Part shown: positions 15,266 through 23,294 of the stretch, one piece after another
Layout: each line of letters starts with the position of its first letter
Position numbering within the stretch: the stretch's first letter is position 1
Assembly: GCA_039934475.1 (NCBI GenBank)
Contig: JBDTMC010000053.1
Coordinates: 1 to 25,216, forward strand
Origin: JBDTMC01 sp039934475
GTDB lineage: Bacteria; Acidobacteriota; Terriglobia; Bryobacterales; Bryobacteraceae
Length of the DNA stretch: 25,216 nt
Reading direction: 5' to 3'
Program-made: the position numbers and the translations under genes
The notes under the pieces: generated by a model
What the model saw: only the letters and a program-made list of their open reading frames with translations
Told to the model about the DNA's origin: nothing
The model's database searches: none

Positions 15266-15430
15266 ATGGATCCCAAACCATTCCTTCGCATGATTGACCC
15301 GAAGTTGCCACCACAAGACCCTGCTCCGGACGACCCATTCCAGCCGCCGTCTCCGGGGCCTGATCGGGATGAACCCAACCCGGACGTCCTACCGGAAATC
15401 ACTCCTCAACCAGAGCCATACTACTTGTAG
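15266..15430 (+). CDS. Small proline-rich acidic protein, hypothetical
   Basis: A possible 54-residue protein starting MDPKPFLRMIDPK, with about 17 prolines and many Asp/Glu residues (PQDPAPDDPFQPPSP). Similar short Pro/Asp-rich hypothetical proteins are common near stress genes of soil bacteria, but I cannot name a family. No clear Shine-Dalgarno sequence precedes the ATG. The last 32 nt overlap the end of the convergent metallopeptidase gene. The composition could also be a by-product of GC-rich DNA, so this call is tentative. Confidence 0.4.
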   Translation: MDPKPFLRMIDPKLPPQDPAPDDPFQPPSPGPDRDEPNPDVLPEITPQPEPYYL

Positions 15431-16559
15431 AGGGCATAAGGGCGGATTCCGTCCTAGGGGACCCGGTGGATACGACCAGAGCGTGGACAAAATGAAGCTT
15501 TTTCACCGAACTCCTCGACAATACAAAGGGATAAAAATCGGGCAGTCCCATGCTGCGCGAAAACTCGTTGAGCACGGCCGTAAACCGTAGCCACGTATTC
15601 AGGTGAGTGAGAAATCCGTCGTCCTCCTGGAACAGAACATCCGGGCCGAACGCTTCGAACGGCATTTCCACTGAATTGATATCGAGACTGAAGCTGAAGA
15701 CTGTGCCAAGGGTGTCAAAGACATGTAGGAAATGGGCCCAGGTCTCGGCCCAGTCTTCCCACGGGTGGGCGCTTGCGTACGCGCTTACGTGGCGAGTCTG
15801 CCAATCGGAGGGAGGACCCTCGCGGTAGTAGCGGCTAAGCGCTTGGCCATAGTCTTCACGTTCGTCACCGAAGAGTTCTCGAAAGCGCTCCAGCCAGGCG
15901 GTTCGCTCCACCAGCCGATGCCAATAGTAGTGCCCCACTTCGTGGCGAAGGTGGCCAAGTACCGTCCGGTAAGGCTCACGCATCAGTGCCCTGATTCCTT
16001 CCCTTGTTGCATCGTCGGCTTCATCGATATTGAGTGTAATAATGCCATCGGAATGCCCCGTGAGTACAGGCACGCCATCTTCACGCGGCTTCAGAATGTC
16101 GAACGCCAACCCAAATTGCGGATCCTCCGTTAAGCGGGATTTTACCGGTAATCCTAGAGCGAGTAGCGCCGACACCAACCGGCGCTTGGCAAGCTCGATA
16201 CTGCGCCAATAGACTGCGTTTAGAGGAATGGACAGATCGGGTATGGTTCTGTTGAGGCGGCAGGAGGCACAAAAGGGCTGTGCGTTCGCGTAGTCGTCTT
16301 CTGGAACCAGCCAATTACAAGCTGCGGGGGAGGCCGAGTTGTTACAACGCCGAAATAGCCCCTCGGGGCCATCGATAATAGTCCAGGAATTCGGAGCGGA
16401 GCCGGGCAAGAGAGGGTAGACACGGCCCGACAGGGGTTCGTAACCCAGGGGAGTCAGGCACTGCAAACAGGTGTCGTTGCGAAAGAAGGTGGGGCCGCCA
16501 CAGCGGCATGCATAGAGGCGCGGGAGTGTCCGGAGCCCGGCTGACATTTCTTGATTCAT
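15399..16559 (-). CDS. Putative zinc-binding metallopeptidase (PF15887-like)
   Basis: A protein of 386 residues. An N-terminal zinc ribbon with two Cys pairs (CRCGGPTFFRNDTCLQC), plus a further FCASC pair near residue 100, precedes the peptidase core. The core has HEVGH at 206-210 within GHLRHEVGHYYWHRL, the two zinc-ligand histidines and catalytic Glu. Later conserved segments are LFGDEREDYGQAL (likely third ligand region) and HPWEDWAETWAHFLH. The length and order match the bacterial family usually named putative zinc-binding metallopeptidase. No signal peptide is seen, so it is probably cytoplasmic. ATG 16559 is preferred over the TTG/GTG codons just before it; no strong ribosome-binding site is visible. 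It follows the histidine kinase by 50 nt on the same strand. Confidence 0.82.
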   Translation of the reverse strand: MNQEMSAGLRTLPRLYACRCGGPTFFRNDTCLQCLTPLGYEPLSGRVYPLLPGSAPNSWTIIDGPEGLFRRCNNSASPAACNWLVPEDDYANAQPFCASCRLNRTIPDLSIPLNAVYWRSIELAKRRLVSALLALGLPVKSRLTEDPQFGLAFDILKPREDGVPVLTGHSDGIITLNIDEADDATREGIRALMREPYRTVLGHLRHEVGHYYWHRLVERTAWLERFRELFGDEREDYGQALSRYYREGPPSDWQTRHVSAYASAHPWEDWAETWAHFLHVFDTLGTVFSFSLDINSVEMPFEAFGPDVLFQEDDGFLTHLNTWLRFTAVLNEFSRSMGLPDFYPFVLSRSSVKKLHFVHALVVSTGSPRTESALMPSTSSMALVEE

Positions 16560-16609
16560 CACCAAACTCTATGCAGGTGAAGAACCGTTTCGTCGCCTTG
16601 TTTCCGGTG

Positions 16610-18877
16610 TTACGGAGTGTTTTCTTGCGCCGGCAGTGTGAAGTAGAAGGTGGAGCCTACGGCAGGTTCCGACTCAACCCAAATTCGTCCACCGAGAGTC
16701 TCGACGATCTTTCTGCAGGTGGCTAGACCGATCCCGCTACCTGGGTAGTCCTGTCCATGTAAACGCTTGAACAGCTCAAAGATCTGCAATTGGTATTCGG
16801 CAGCGATGCCCTGCCCGTTGTCGGAAACCGAAAAGAGCCATTCGCGACCCGAACGCTCCGCGGCTATGTGAATGGCCGGCGGACGGGAACTTCGATATTT
16901 CAGCCCATTGCCAATCAGGTTCTGAAAGAGCTGAATGAAATTCATCTGACTACCTTTGACCACCGGCAGGGGTTCGAAGGTGAGGAGAGCGCCGGTGGAT
17001 TCAATCGCCGCCCTCAGGTTCGCTACCGCCGCGCCCAATGCAGAGGTAGTATCGACATTTGCCGCGGAGGAGCGGCCAGCACCGTCTACCTTGGAGTATT
17101 CCAGCAATCCGTCGATCAATTGAGCCATCCGGACAGTAGCCGCGGTGATGGACTTCAAATTGGAAAGCCCCTCAGCATCGAGTTGAGAGCAGGAGTGGCG
17201 CTCCAGCAACTGGCTATAGACCGATATTGTTCGCAGTGGCTCCCGAAGGTCGTGGGAAGCCGCATAAGCAAAACGCTGCAGATCCACGTTTGAGCGTAGC
17301 AGTTGTTCTTCCTGTTTTCGCCGTACCTCATCGGCGACGATGCGCTCCGTGATGTCATGGGCGGTTTTGGATGCACCGATCACGTTTCCACTTTCGTCGC
17401 GGATCGGTGCGACGGTTAAAGCAACATGAATCTCGCGACCGTCTTTTGTTCGCCGCACGGTTTCAAATTGGTTGATATGCTCTCCGCGGGCGATGCGTTC
17501 CAAGATACGGATGCCTTCGTCCTCGCGACCGGAAGAAGAGATGGTGGAGATTGGCTGGCCGATCATCTCCACTTTGGTATAGCCGAATATGCACTGTGCG
17601 GCCGGGTTCCAACTGGTAACCCTGCCATCAAGGTTCTCCCCGATGATGGCGTCACCGGAAGACTCGACGATCGCTCCCAGCCAAGCCAGATCGAGGGCGC
17701 TTTGTCTCTCCAGCCGTTCCACCCGCAGACGTTCGGTGATGTCGCGGAACGCGACCACCACGCCTACAATCCCGCCGCTCGCGTCGCGGATAGGAGCGGG
17801 ACTCTCTTCGATAGCGATTGAGGCGCCGTCCCTGGAAGTGAGGAGGGAGCGGCTGGAACCACCGACGCCTCCATGGCGCAACACTCTCGTTAGCTGGTTT
17901 TCAACGAGCTGCCCTGTCTCCTCGGAATGGGCGACGTACACACGGTCCAGTTCCCGTCCCAACGCCTCTTCCCCAGACCAACCGGTGAGTGATTGCGCCA
18001 CTTTGTTCATGATCGTAATCCCCCCCTGCGCGTCGGTCGCGATGATGCCGTCGCCAATGCTCTCGAGCGTCGTTCTTAGCCAATCCTGCGCGATCCTGGC
18101 GCTCTCTTCACTGGCCTTCAGGATTTCGAGGTTCTTTGCCCGCCTGGCGATACTCCGTTGGATCGTGATTACGGATAGAACCAGAAGGGCGAAAAGGGCC
18201 AGGCTTCCGACCACACTGACCAGAGCAATTTCATTGACACTGGAACGCGCCACCGTGGTCTGTCGTAAGAGCCGGGCATAGGCCACAGACTGCATCTCGG
18301 TGCAGAGCTGGCGGATCTGGTCCATCAGCGCTCTGCCGCGCCCCATCTGAACGATCTCGAGAGCAGCTTCCGGGCCTAGTTTCCTTCGAGCCTCGATTGT
18401 CGCCTGAAGCTCATCGAGCTTCTCCTTGACCAGAGGCCTCAACTTTTCCACCCGCTCAGCCTGGTTGGCTCGAGTTGCGGTGACCTGCGCAAGGCGATCC
18501 AAACTCGACCATACGTTGGCAGAGCTGCGGTCATAGGGAGCCAGGTAACGTTGAGCCCCGGTCAGCAGGAATCCTCGTTGGCCCGTCTCGGCATCGGTCA
18601 CGTCCGCTAATAGCTGGGAGGATTTCTGGATTATCTCCTGCGTCACGGCGAGTTGATCGCTCTGCTCACCAAAAGATGACCAGGCACGAAACGCGTCGAA
18701 TGCAACGAAGAGAACCAGCAGCAGCGCCACCAGCAACGAAACGATTTCGCGTACAAGCGGCAACCCGCGGTGCGAGGCCTTTGTGGTCTGGCTATTGAGG
18801 CCGATGGGGTTGCCTCCGTTGACGCCAGGAGGCTCGTGACCGGGAAGATCCTTCCCCTGTGGGAAATCCTGTAACAT
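16610..18877 (-). CDS. Membrane sensor histidine kinase: CHASE3-PAS-PAS-HisKA-HATPase
   Basis: A hybrid-type sensor of 755 residues without a receiver domain. Transmembrane helices lie at about 41-62 and 216-240 and flank a periplasmic CHASE3 domain (DAETGQRGFLLTG near 95-107). Two PAS domains follow (about 265-385 and 395-515), each ending in a D-I-T-E-R motif. The HisKA helix has phospho-accepting His near 542 (FAYAASHDLREPLRT). The ATPase has N-box FQNLIGNGLKYRS, G1 DNGQG at 686-690 and G2 GSGIGLA near 713. This kinase type, with phytochrome-like HisKA, usually works with a free Rcp1-type receiver, and one is encoded divergently 119 nt away. The periplasmic signal is unknown. The gene may also supply phosphate to the nearby NtrC-class activator. 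Confidence 0.92.
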   Translation of the reverse strand: MLQDFPQGKDLPGHEPPGVNGGNPIGLNSQTTKASHRGLPLVREIVSLLVALLLVLFVAFDAFRAWSSFGEQSDQLAVTQEIIQKSSQLLADVTDAETGQRGFLLTGAQRYLAPYDRSSANVWSSLDRLAQVTATRANQAERVEKLRPLVKEKLDELQATIEARRKLGPEAALEIVQMGRGRALMDQIRQLCTEMQSVAYARLLRQTTVARSSVNEIALVSVVGSLALFALLVLSVITIQRSIARRAKNLEILKASEESARIAQDWLRTTLESIGDGIIATDAQGGITIMNKVAQSLTGWSGEEALGRELDRVYVAHSEETGQLVENQLTRVLRHGGVGGSSRSLLTSRDGASIAIEESPAPIRDASGGIVGVVVAFRDITERLRVERLERQSALDLAWLGAIVESSGDAIIGENLDGRVTSWNPAAQCIFGYTKVEMIGQPISTISSSGREDEGIRILERIARGEHINQFETVRRTKDGREIHVALTVAPIRDESGNVIGASKTAHDITERIVADEVRRKQEEQLLRSNVDLQRFAYAASHDLREPLRTISVYSQLLERHSCSQLDAEGLSNLKSITAATVRMAQLIDGLLEYSKVDGAGRSSAANVDTTSALGAAVANLRAAIESTGALLTFEPLPVVKGSQMNFIQLFQNLIGNGLKYRSSRPPAIHIAAERSGREWLFSVSDNGQGIAAEYQLQIFELFKRLHGQDYPGSGIGLATCRKIVETLGGRIWVESEPAVGSTFYFTLPAQENTP

Positions 18878-18895
18878 TAGCGCCGATCACCGTAC

Positions 18896-18911
18896 TGGCG
18901 AAATAGCAGCA
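18896..18911 (+). promoter_or_regulatory. Weak sigma-54 promoter candidate for the Rcp1-type gene
   Basis: TGGCGAAATAGCAGCA keeps TGGC at -24 and correct spacing but has CAGCA instead of TTGCA at -12. A second weak candidate, TGGAGGACGAAGTGCT, lies at 18929-18944. Neither matches the five strong sites, and both could be chance in GC-rich DNA. The divergent gap 18878-18996 must hold promoters for both flanking genes. Confidence 0.25.
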
Positions 18912-18996
18912 ACTGCAACAGCTCCTCATGGAGGACGAAGTGCTTACGAGAATGTGATCGTGCAATATCATGATATTTCCCACGCTTGGCGGTTCA

Positions 18997-19425
18997 ATGG
19001 GTAGCCTGAAACGGGTTATCCTCGTAGTCGAGGACAGCAAAGCGGACGTCGAACTGATACGGCGATCGTTGAGCACCGGTGACGGAGCACCCACTCTTCT
19101 AATAGCGGATGACGGCGTCGAGGCGTTGCGACTATTACGAGAGCCTCCGGGCGATACCCTGCCAGATCTGATTCTTCTCGACCTGAACCTTCCCAGGAAA
19201 TCCGGGCATGAGGTCTTGCAGGAAGTGAAAGCAGATCCGGTCCTGAAACATATACCTGTCGTGGTCCTAAGCAGTTCAAACGCCGATCGCGATGTGGCCG
19301 GTGCGTACGGCCTGCACGCCAATTGTTATTTCACCAAACCTATGGATATCGACCGGTTTACAGAAACGCTGCGCAGCATCGAGGAGTTCTGGTTCTCGCG
19401 GGCAACTCTGCCCACACACGGCTAG
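18997..19425 (+). CDS. Rcp1-type single-domain response regulator
   Basis: A stand-alone receiver domain of 142 residues. The acidic pair is E12/D13 in VVEDS, the phosphorylation site is D62 in LILLDLNLPRKSG, the switch Ser is near 92 in VVVLSSSNADRDV, and K114 lies in YFTKPMD. There is no output domain, so it must act through protein contacts or as a phosphorelay intermediate. ATG 18997 puts the usual 8-9 residues before the first strand; an in-frame ATG at 18970 would add nine residues and cannot be excluded. It lies divergent to the histidine kinase and convergent to the NtrC-class activator, a layout that suggests one signalling unit. Confidence 0.9.
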   Translation: MGSLKRVILVVEDSKADVELIRRSLSTGDGAPTLLIADDGVEALRLLREPPGDTLPDLILLDLNLPRKSGHEVLQEVKADPVLKHIPVVVLSSSNADRDVAGAYGLHANCYFTKPMDIDRFTETLRSIEEFWFSRATLPTHG

Positions 19426-19470
19426 CTGTCGTGAACCGCGCCAGTTCGAGGAAATCGCCAAATCCGCTGT

Positions 19471-19495
19471 GCCAGGGCAGCTACACAATCCTGGC
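19471..19495. terminator. Hairpin between convergent receiver and NtrC-class genes
   Basis: GCCAGG (19471-19476) and CCTGGC (19490-19495) form a perfect 6-bp stem with a 13-nt loop. It ends directly at the stop codon of the - strand activator gene and lies 45 nt past the stop of the + strand receiver gene. It may terminate the + strand transcript. The stem is short and has no T-tract. Confidence 0.35.
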
Positions 19496-20914
19496 TCATG
19501 CACTGACACCCTCGGATTGATCTCCTGGTTCGTCATCGGCTCCCTGCAGGCGATACTGTTTCAGCTTTGCGTGCAGAGTCTTAGCGCTGATACCAAGCGT
19601 GGCGGCCGCTCGGGTTTTGTTGTTATTGGTCTGCGCTAGCGTAGCCTCGATAAGGACGCGTTCCGCCTCCTCAATGGACATCCCAACTTGAATGGCAAGG
19701 CCACCGTCCGTTGAGCGAGGTTCCGTGTCCGGCTGGCGCGTCTTTCCTTGGGCACGCGGCAAGTAGAGGTGACGCCCAAGCAACGGCCCTTCACCCGCGA
19801 GGATAACGGCCCGTTCAATCACATTGCGAAGTTCCCGCACGTTGCCGTTCCACGGATGTGTTTTCAGCGCGTCGCTCGCGTCTTGATCGAGATGGGTCAC
19901 GCGACTGCCATGCTTCTTGTTCAGGCCTTGGATCAGATTCGCCGCAATCAACGGAACGTCATCAAGACGGTCCCGCAGTGGCGGGAGGTGAATATTGAAA
20001 ACGTTAAGCCGGTAGTACAGATCCTCACGCAACATGCCTTCTTTGATGGCGGCTTCCGGCGCACGATTGGTCGCGGAGATCAATCGGACGTCGGCGAGCA
20101 TCTCCGTCTTGCCACCCAAACGCCTGAACTTGAAGTCTTCGAGTACGCGGAGGAGTTTCGCCTGCATTTGCACCGGCATCTCCCCGATCTCATCCAGGAA
20201 GAGCGTCCCTCCCTGCGCCAGTTCCAGCGCACCCGCTCTGCGTTCCACCGCGCCGGTGAACGCGCCTCGCTCATGGCCAAAGAGTTCGCTCTCGATCAGA
20301 GTGGCGGGCAAAGCGGCGCAATTGATTGCCAGGAAGGCCTCGTCTTTACGAGGACTACAGGAATGGATCGCGCGCGCTACCAGCTCCTTGCCGGATCCGC
20401 TTTCCCCTGTGATCAGCACCGGAGCCGTGGTTGGCGCTACCTGGCGGATAAGACCAAAGACTTCCAGCATCGCGGGAGATTGGCCAACCAGGTCTCCCAG
20501 GATTCCACGATTCGTCAATTCCAGTCGAAGGCGTTCATTCTCAGCAGCCAGCCGACCCAAATCGCCGGCGCGCTGAAGAAGCGCCTGCAGCGACGCGGTG
20601 TTAACCGGCTTTTCGAGAAACCAGAAGCCGCCGTAGTCATGAACGGTTTCAACGGCGAGTTCAATACTGCCGAAACCGGTCAGGACGATCGTCGGCGGCA
20701 TGGCGCCTTCCGCCTTCAGTTGCGCCATCATCTGAAAGCCGTCCATGCGCGGCATCTTCAGGTCGGTCACGATCACGTTAGGCCGGAAGGACGGAAGCAG
20801 TTTCAGTGCCTCTGCACCATCGTGAGCAGTTCTCACCTGGTGTCCCCATCCCACGACGAGATCGCCGAGTAGAGTGACTTGATCGAGATCGTCGTCAACA
20901 AGCAGAATTCGCAT
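19496..20914 (-). CDS. NtrC-class sigma-54-dependent response regulator
   Basis: Bacterial enhancer-binding protein of 472 residues. A receiver domain has acidic residues at 7-9, phospho-Asp at 51 in VTDLKMPRMDG and Lys in FLEKPV, and is followed by a short coiled linker (about 110-135). The AAA+ domain has Walker A GESGSGKE at 170-177, the sigma-54-contacting loop GAFTGA at 217-222, Walker B GGTLFLDE at 235-242 and the arginine-finger region LREDLYYRLNVF. A Fis-type helix-turn-helix ends the protein (KTRAAATLGISAKTLHAKLK). All elements for activating sigma-54 RNA polymerase are intact. ATG 20914 begins the receiver directly; an upstream in-frame extension lacks homology. It is the only sigma-54 activator visible here and a natural candidate to drive the sigma-54 promoters found on both sides. 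Confidence 0.95.
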   Translation of the reverse strand: MRILLVDDDLDQVTLLGDLVVGWGHQVRTAHDGAEALKLLPSFRPNVIVTDLKMPRMDGFQMMAQLKAEGAMPPTIVLTGFGSIELAVETVHDYGGFWFLEKPVNTASLQALLQRAGDLGRLAAENERLRLELTNRGILGDLVGQSPAMLEVFGLIRQVAPTTAPVLITGESGSGKELVARAIHSCSPRKDEAFLAINCAALPATLIESELFGHERGAFTGAVERRAGALELAQGGTLFLDEIGEMPVQMQAKLLRVLEDFKFRRLGGKTEMLADVRLISATNRAPEAAIKEGMLREDLYYRLNVFNIHLPPLRDRLDDVPLIAANLIQGLNKKHGSRVTHLDQDASDALKTHPWNGNVRELRNVIERAVILAGEGPLLGRHLYLPRAQGKTRQPDTEPRSTDGGLAIQVGMSIEEAERVLIEATLAQTNNNKTRAAATLGISAKTLHAKLKQYRLQGADDEPGDQSEGVSA

Positions 20915-21033
20915 AATGTCACTACGAGACGAATACAGGGAGAAGGATTCGCGACAGATTCGAGCAGACGGAAACCAGGCCAATTGACGCACCTTCGATT
21001 GGCACTGACACTAATGATAACGCAAAGGATCCA

Positions 21034-21216
21034 CTAGAGTTGCGCGGAACGACACAATGACACCAGAGACTTGGCGATGTCTTCATAACCCTCCAACTTG
21101 AACGGCTTCTCCAAAACGAGTGGGACACTAGGGGAGGCCAGTTCCTGCTGACAGGCGCCTGTGTGGCAGCACTCTTCTCTCCCGGTCTTACGCGGCAACC
21201 TCCGGTTTAGAACCAC
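21034..21216 (-). pseudogene. Decayed remnant of a response-regulator receiver domain
   Basis: A frame of about 60 residues contains HGAVVLNRRLPRKTGREE, which resembles the D-x-x-LPxxxG phosphorylation loop of a receiver, and then PLVLEKPFKLEGYEDIAKSL, which resembles the conserved Lys-Pro strand and final helix. The roughly 40 residues expected between these landmarks are shortened, the N-terminal half is missing, and a stop lies just upstream. The aspartate position reads Asn-Arg-Arg. I read it as a truncated, non-functional copy. It could instead be a chance resemblance; a protein search would decide. Confidence 0.4.
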
Positions 21217-21452
21217 GGCGCCGTGCTTAGAGAATGAAGCGCCTCATCTCCATCCCGAGCCACCTCTATCGACAATCCAGACGCTAAAGCGGTTCCACGG
21301 AATGGGAAACCGTCGACCGCTATCGTCACAAATAGTTCGCCCAAGTATAGCCGTGCGCCAGACGACACATCAAGTAGCAAGCCATTGTTACATTATTTCT
21401 CAGCGGGTGCGCATGAATCGTGGAAATGCATGACCCTAAGCGACTTGTGGAA

Positions 21453-21468
21453 CGGTCCTTGACGTGCT
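21453..21468 (+). promoter_or_regulatory. Weak sigma-54 promoter candidate for the winged-helix gene
   Basis: CGGTCCTTGACGTGCT has GG and GC at the right spacing and TGCT at -12, and would give a 17-nt leader. The -24 element is poor (CGGT). The position fits the other promoters but the sequence match is weak. Confidence 0.2.
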
Positions 21469-21495
21469 CCGACAGGCAGCTGAGGGAGACCTACA

Positions 21496-22275
21496 ATGAT
21501 TGACCACCGGGTGAGCGGGAACGCCATCTCCATTCAAGGTGAGCTGCAGCGCGTCCTTTCTTCGCAGACTTTCCGCCGAGCCACTCGAATGAGATCACTG
21601 CTCAAATACCTGGTGGATGGCCGACTGGAGGGCGTTAAGGTGACCGAGGCTCGTGTTGCGAGTGAGGTCCTCGGAAAAGGGGACGATTTTGATTCCGGCG
21701 TCGATCCAGAAGTGCGCGTTCACCTTGGAAGGCTTCGGCGTAAGCTGGCAGAATATTACGCCACCGAAGGCAAAGAAGCCTCCATGCAGATCGATCTTCC
21801 GGCTCGCAAGTACGACCTGGTTTTCCAAAGTGTAAGTAACGGAGCCGGCCCCAGGGAGGACGAGCACAAGTCCGTCTTACCCTCTGTCGCAGTCCTTCAG
21901 TTCTCAAACCTCACGAATGATCCGGACCGGGATGCGTTCTGTTACGGGCTGACCGACGAGATAATCACGACTCTAGCGTCAACACCGAATGTGAATGTAG
22001 TTGGGAGCAGCTCGGCTTTTCAATTCAAAGACAAGGCTGTGGACATACGTGAGGCCGGACATGAATTGGGCGTACAAACCATCATGGAAGGCAGCGTTCG
22101 CATGGAGGACGGCCTTACAAGAGTAGCTGTCCGGTTGGCCCGGGCCGAGGATGGAATTGCGATTTGGTCCGACTCTTTCGACGCGCAAGCGGAAGGAACG
22201 CTCAGCACCCAACAGGTGATCGCAAACGAGATCATCGAGAGTCTGCCGGCAGAACCGCTGGGAAAACAAGCATAG
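21496..22275 (+). CDS. Winged-helix regulator fused to a TolB-like domain
   Basis: A protein of 259 residues. The N-terminal 110 or so residues are the winged-helix-like domain common in Solibacter proteins (RMRSLLKYLVDGRLEG, then DPEVRVHLGRLRRKLAEYY and LPARKYDLVF). The next part is the TolB-N/FlgO-like domain found in adenylate-cyclase-type regulators (SVAVLQFSNLTNDPDRDAF, then GLTDEIITTLA and IMEGSVRMEDGLTRVAVRL). Larger family members continue with TPR repeats; here the protein stops after VIANEIIESLPAEP, so the TPR part is absent. No frameshifted TPR sequence is visible downstream, so this seems a naturally short form. A GAGGGAGA ribosome-binding site precedes the ATG. It probably binds DNA, but target and signal are unknown. 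Confidence 0.8.
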   Translation: MIDHRVSGNAISIQGELQRVLSSQTFRRATRMRSLLKYLVDGRLEGVKVTEARVASEVLGKGDDFDSGVDPEVRVHLGRLRRKLAEYYATEGKEASMQIDLPARKYDLVFQSVSNGAGPREDEHKSVLPSVAVLQFSNLTNDPDRDAFCYGLTDEIITTLASTPNVNVVGSSSAFQFKDKAVDIREAGHELGVQTIMEGSVRMEDGLTRVAVRLARAEDGIAIWSDSFDAQAEGTLSTQQVIANEIIESLPAEPLGKQA

Positions 22276-22477
22276 GGCGCAGGCACCTCCACCTGATTTG
22301 GCTGCGGGCGCAACTCATGCAGGCTGGGACTTTATCACCCTTCTGTAGGAGCGCAAACGGGTGGAGAGGCAGACTCAAGTTGGAATCAGGTTGGAGGGGT
22401 GGTCTAACGAATATACACACGACGGTAACTTTGATCATGTCAGCCCATCACTCCTCTTCCCATAACAACTTCTGATA

Positions 22478-22493
22478 TGGCCATCTAACTGCA
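22478..22493 (+). promoter_or_regulatory. Sigma-54 promoter for the SYLF gene
   Basis: TGGCCATCTAACTGCA has exact TGGC and TGCA and the GG-N10-GC spacing. The predicted start is near 22504, directly at the AAGGAG ribosome-binding site, so the leader would be only about 14 nt. The rest of the gap 22276-22477 shows no gene. Confidence 0.75.
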
Positions 22494-22517
22494 ACGGCCT
22501 GTGAAGGAGATGTGCGA

Positions 22518-23219
22518 ATGAAACATTCAGAACAAGTTTGCCGCGGACTCTTGTCCGCCCTGCTCATTGGATTTCTTGCGGCGCCTGGCATGTCGGGTAG
22601 TGTCAAAGACACGCGCGAGCGCTTAACTCTCTCAGCGACGGTGATGGGAGAAATCATGAGGGCTCCCGATAAAGGAATCCCGGATGAGATGCTTCAATCG
22701 GCGCACTGCGTAGTTGTTGTGCCCGGCCTCAAGAAGGGCGCATTCATCGTCAGCGGGACGTATGGCAAGGGCTTCGTCACGTGCCGCCGGGGCGCAAGTT
22801 GGTCCGCTCCGGCCGCAGTCCGCATGGAGGGTGGCGGCGTCGGGTTTCAGATTGGTGGATCGGAAACCGACGTTGTAATGCTGGTCATGAACGCCAGAGG
22901 AGCAGAACGACTGATGTCCAGCCAGTTCACATTGGGTGGTGAGGGCGAGGTTGCCGCAGGCCCCGTGGGAAGACGTGCTACGGCCGAAACAGATGGTAAG
23001 TTTACGGCTGAAATTTTGTCATGGTCGCGCAGCCGGGGTGTGTTCGCTGGAGTAGCTTTGAAGGGTGCTACGCTCCGCGCCGACGAAAGTGACAACGCCG
23101 ACCTGTATGGCCATAAGATGAGCACCAAGGAAGTGATGGATGCTAAGTTGCCCGTTCCAGCAGCCGGAAGGCCTTTGATTCGTTTGCTTAGCCGCAATTC
23201 ACCCACAGAGAAGAAATAG
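22518..23219 (+). CDS. SYLF-domain (Ysc84) lipid-binding protein, exported
   Basis: A protein of 233 residues. A signal peptide (GLLSALLIGFLAAPGMSGS) precedes the SYLF domain, which binds phosphoinositides in eukaryotes and is widespread and uncharacterised in bacteria. Landmarks are IPDEMLQSAHCVVVVPGLKKG, GTYGKGFVTCR, WSAPAAVRMEGGGVGFQIGG, DVVMLVMN, FTLGGEGEVAAGPVGR, ILSWSRSRGVFAGVALKGA and LYGHKMSTKEVM. ATG 22518 is chosen because AAGGAG lies 8 nt upstream; the GTG at 22512 is too close. Export indicates a periplasmic or outer-membrane lipid contact, which suits the BON lipoprotein and small membrane proteins also under sigma-54 control. A strong hairpin follows the stop. Confidence 0.9.
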   Translation: MKHSEQVCRGLLSALLIGFLAAPGMSGSVKDTRERLTLSATVMGEIMRAPDKGIPDEMLQSAHCVVVVPGLKKGAFIVSGTYGKGFVTCRRGASWSAPAAVRMEGGGVGFQIGGSETDVVMLVMNARGAERLMSSQFTLGGEGEVAAGPVGRRATAETDGKFTAEILSWSRSRGVFAGVALKGATLRADESDNADLYGHKMSTKEVMDAKLPVPAAGRPLIRLLSRNSPTEKK

Positions 23220-23227
23220 ATTGGAAA

Positions 23228-23259
23228 GAGAGGCGCCCCGTACTTTGGTGGCGCCTCTC
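23228..23259. terminator. Strong hairpin between convergent SYLF and two-helix membrane genes
   Basis: GAGAGGCGCC (23228-23237) and GGCGCCTCTC (23250-23259) form a perfect 10-bp GC-rich stem with a 12-nt loop. It lies 8 nt past the SYLF stop and 35 nt past the stop of the opposing gene, so it can serve both. No T-tract follows. Confidence 0.7.
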
Positions 23260-23294
23260 ACTCATCACCGAAACTCAGTCGCATGCCCGCCTGA

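Larger units (their letters stand above)
20915..21495. other. Gene-poor stretch between the NtrC-class and winged-helix genes
   Basis: These 581 bases hold no convincing intact gene. The part 21034-21216 is a receiver-domain remnant on the - strand. The rest, 21217-21495, has short frames only, and none shows a recognisable protein. It must hold the promoter of the winged-helix gene; a weak GG-N10-GC site is at 21453-21468. I see no repeats, attachment site or transposon ends. Confidence 0.6.

Noticed and set aside
19748..20872. Long open frame of 374 codons on the + strand
   Set aside because: It lies entirely antisense to the NtrC-class activator, whose motifs are all intact. The translation has no recognisable domain; it is a GC-rich shadow frame.
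21161..21433. 90-codon + strand frame in the gene-poor gap
   Set aside because: Its translation shows no domain or signal and has many rare-looking His/Pro/Arg runs; no ribosome-binding site was seen.
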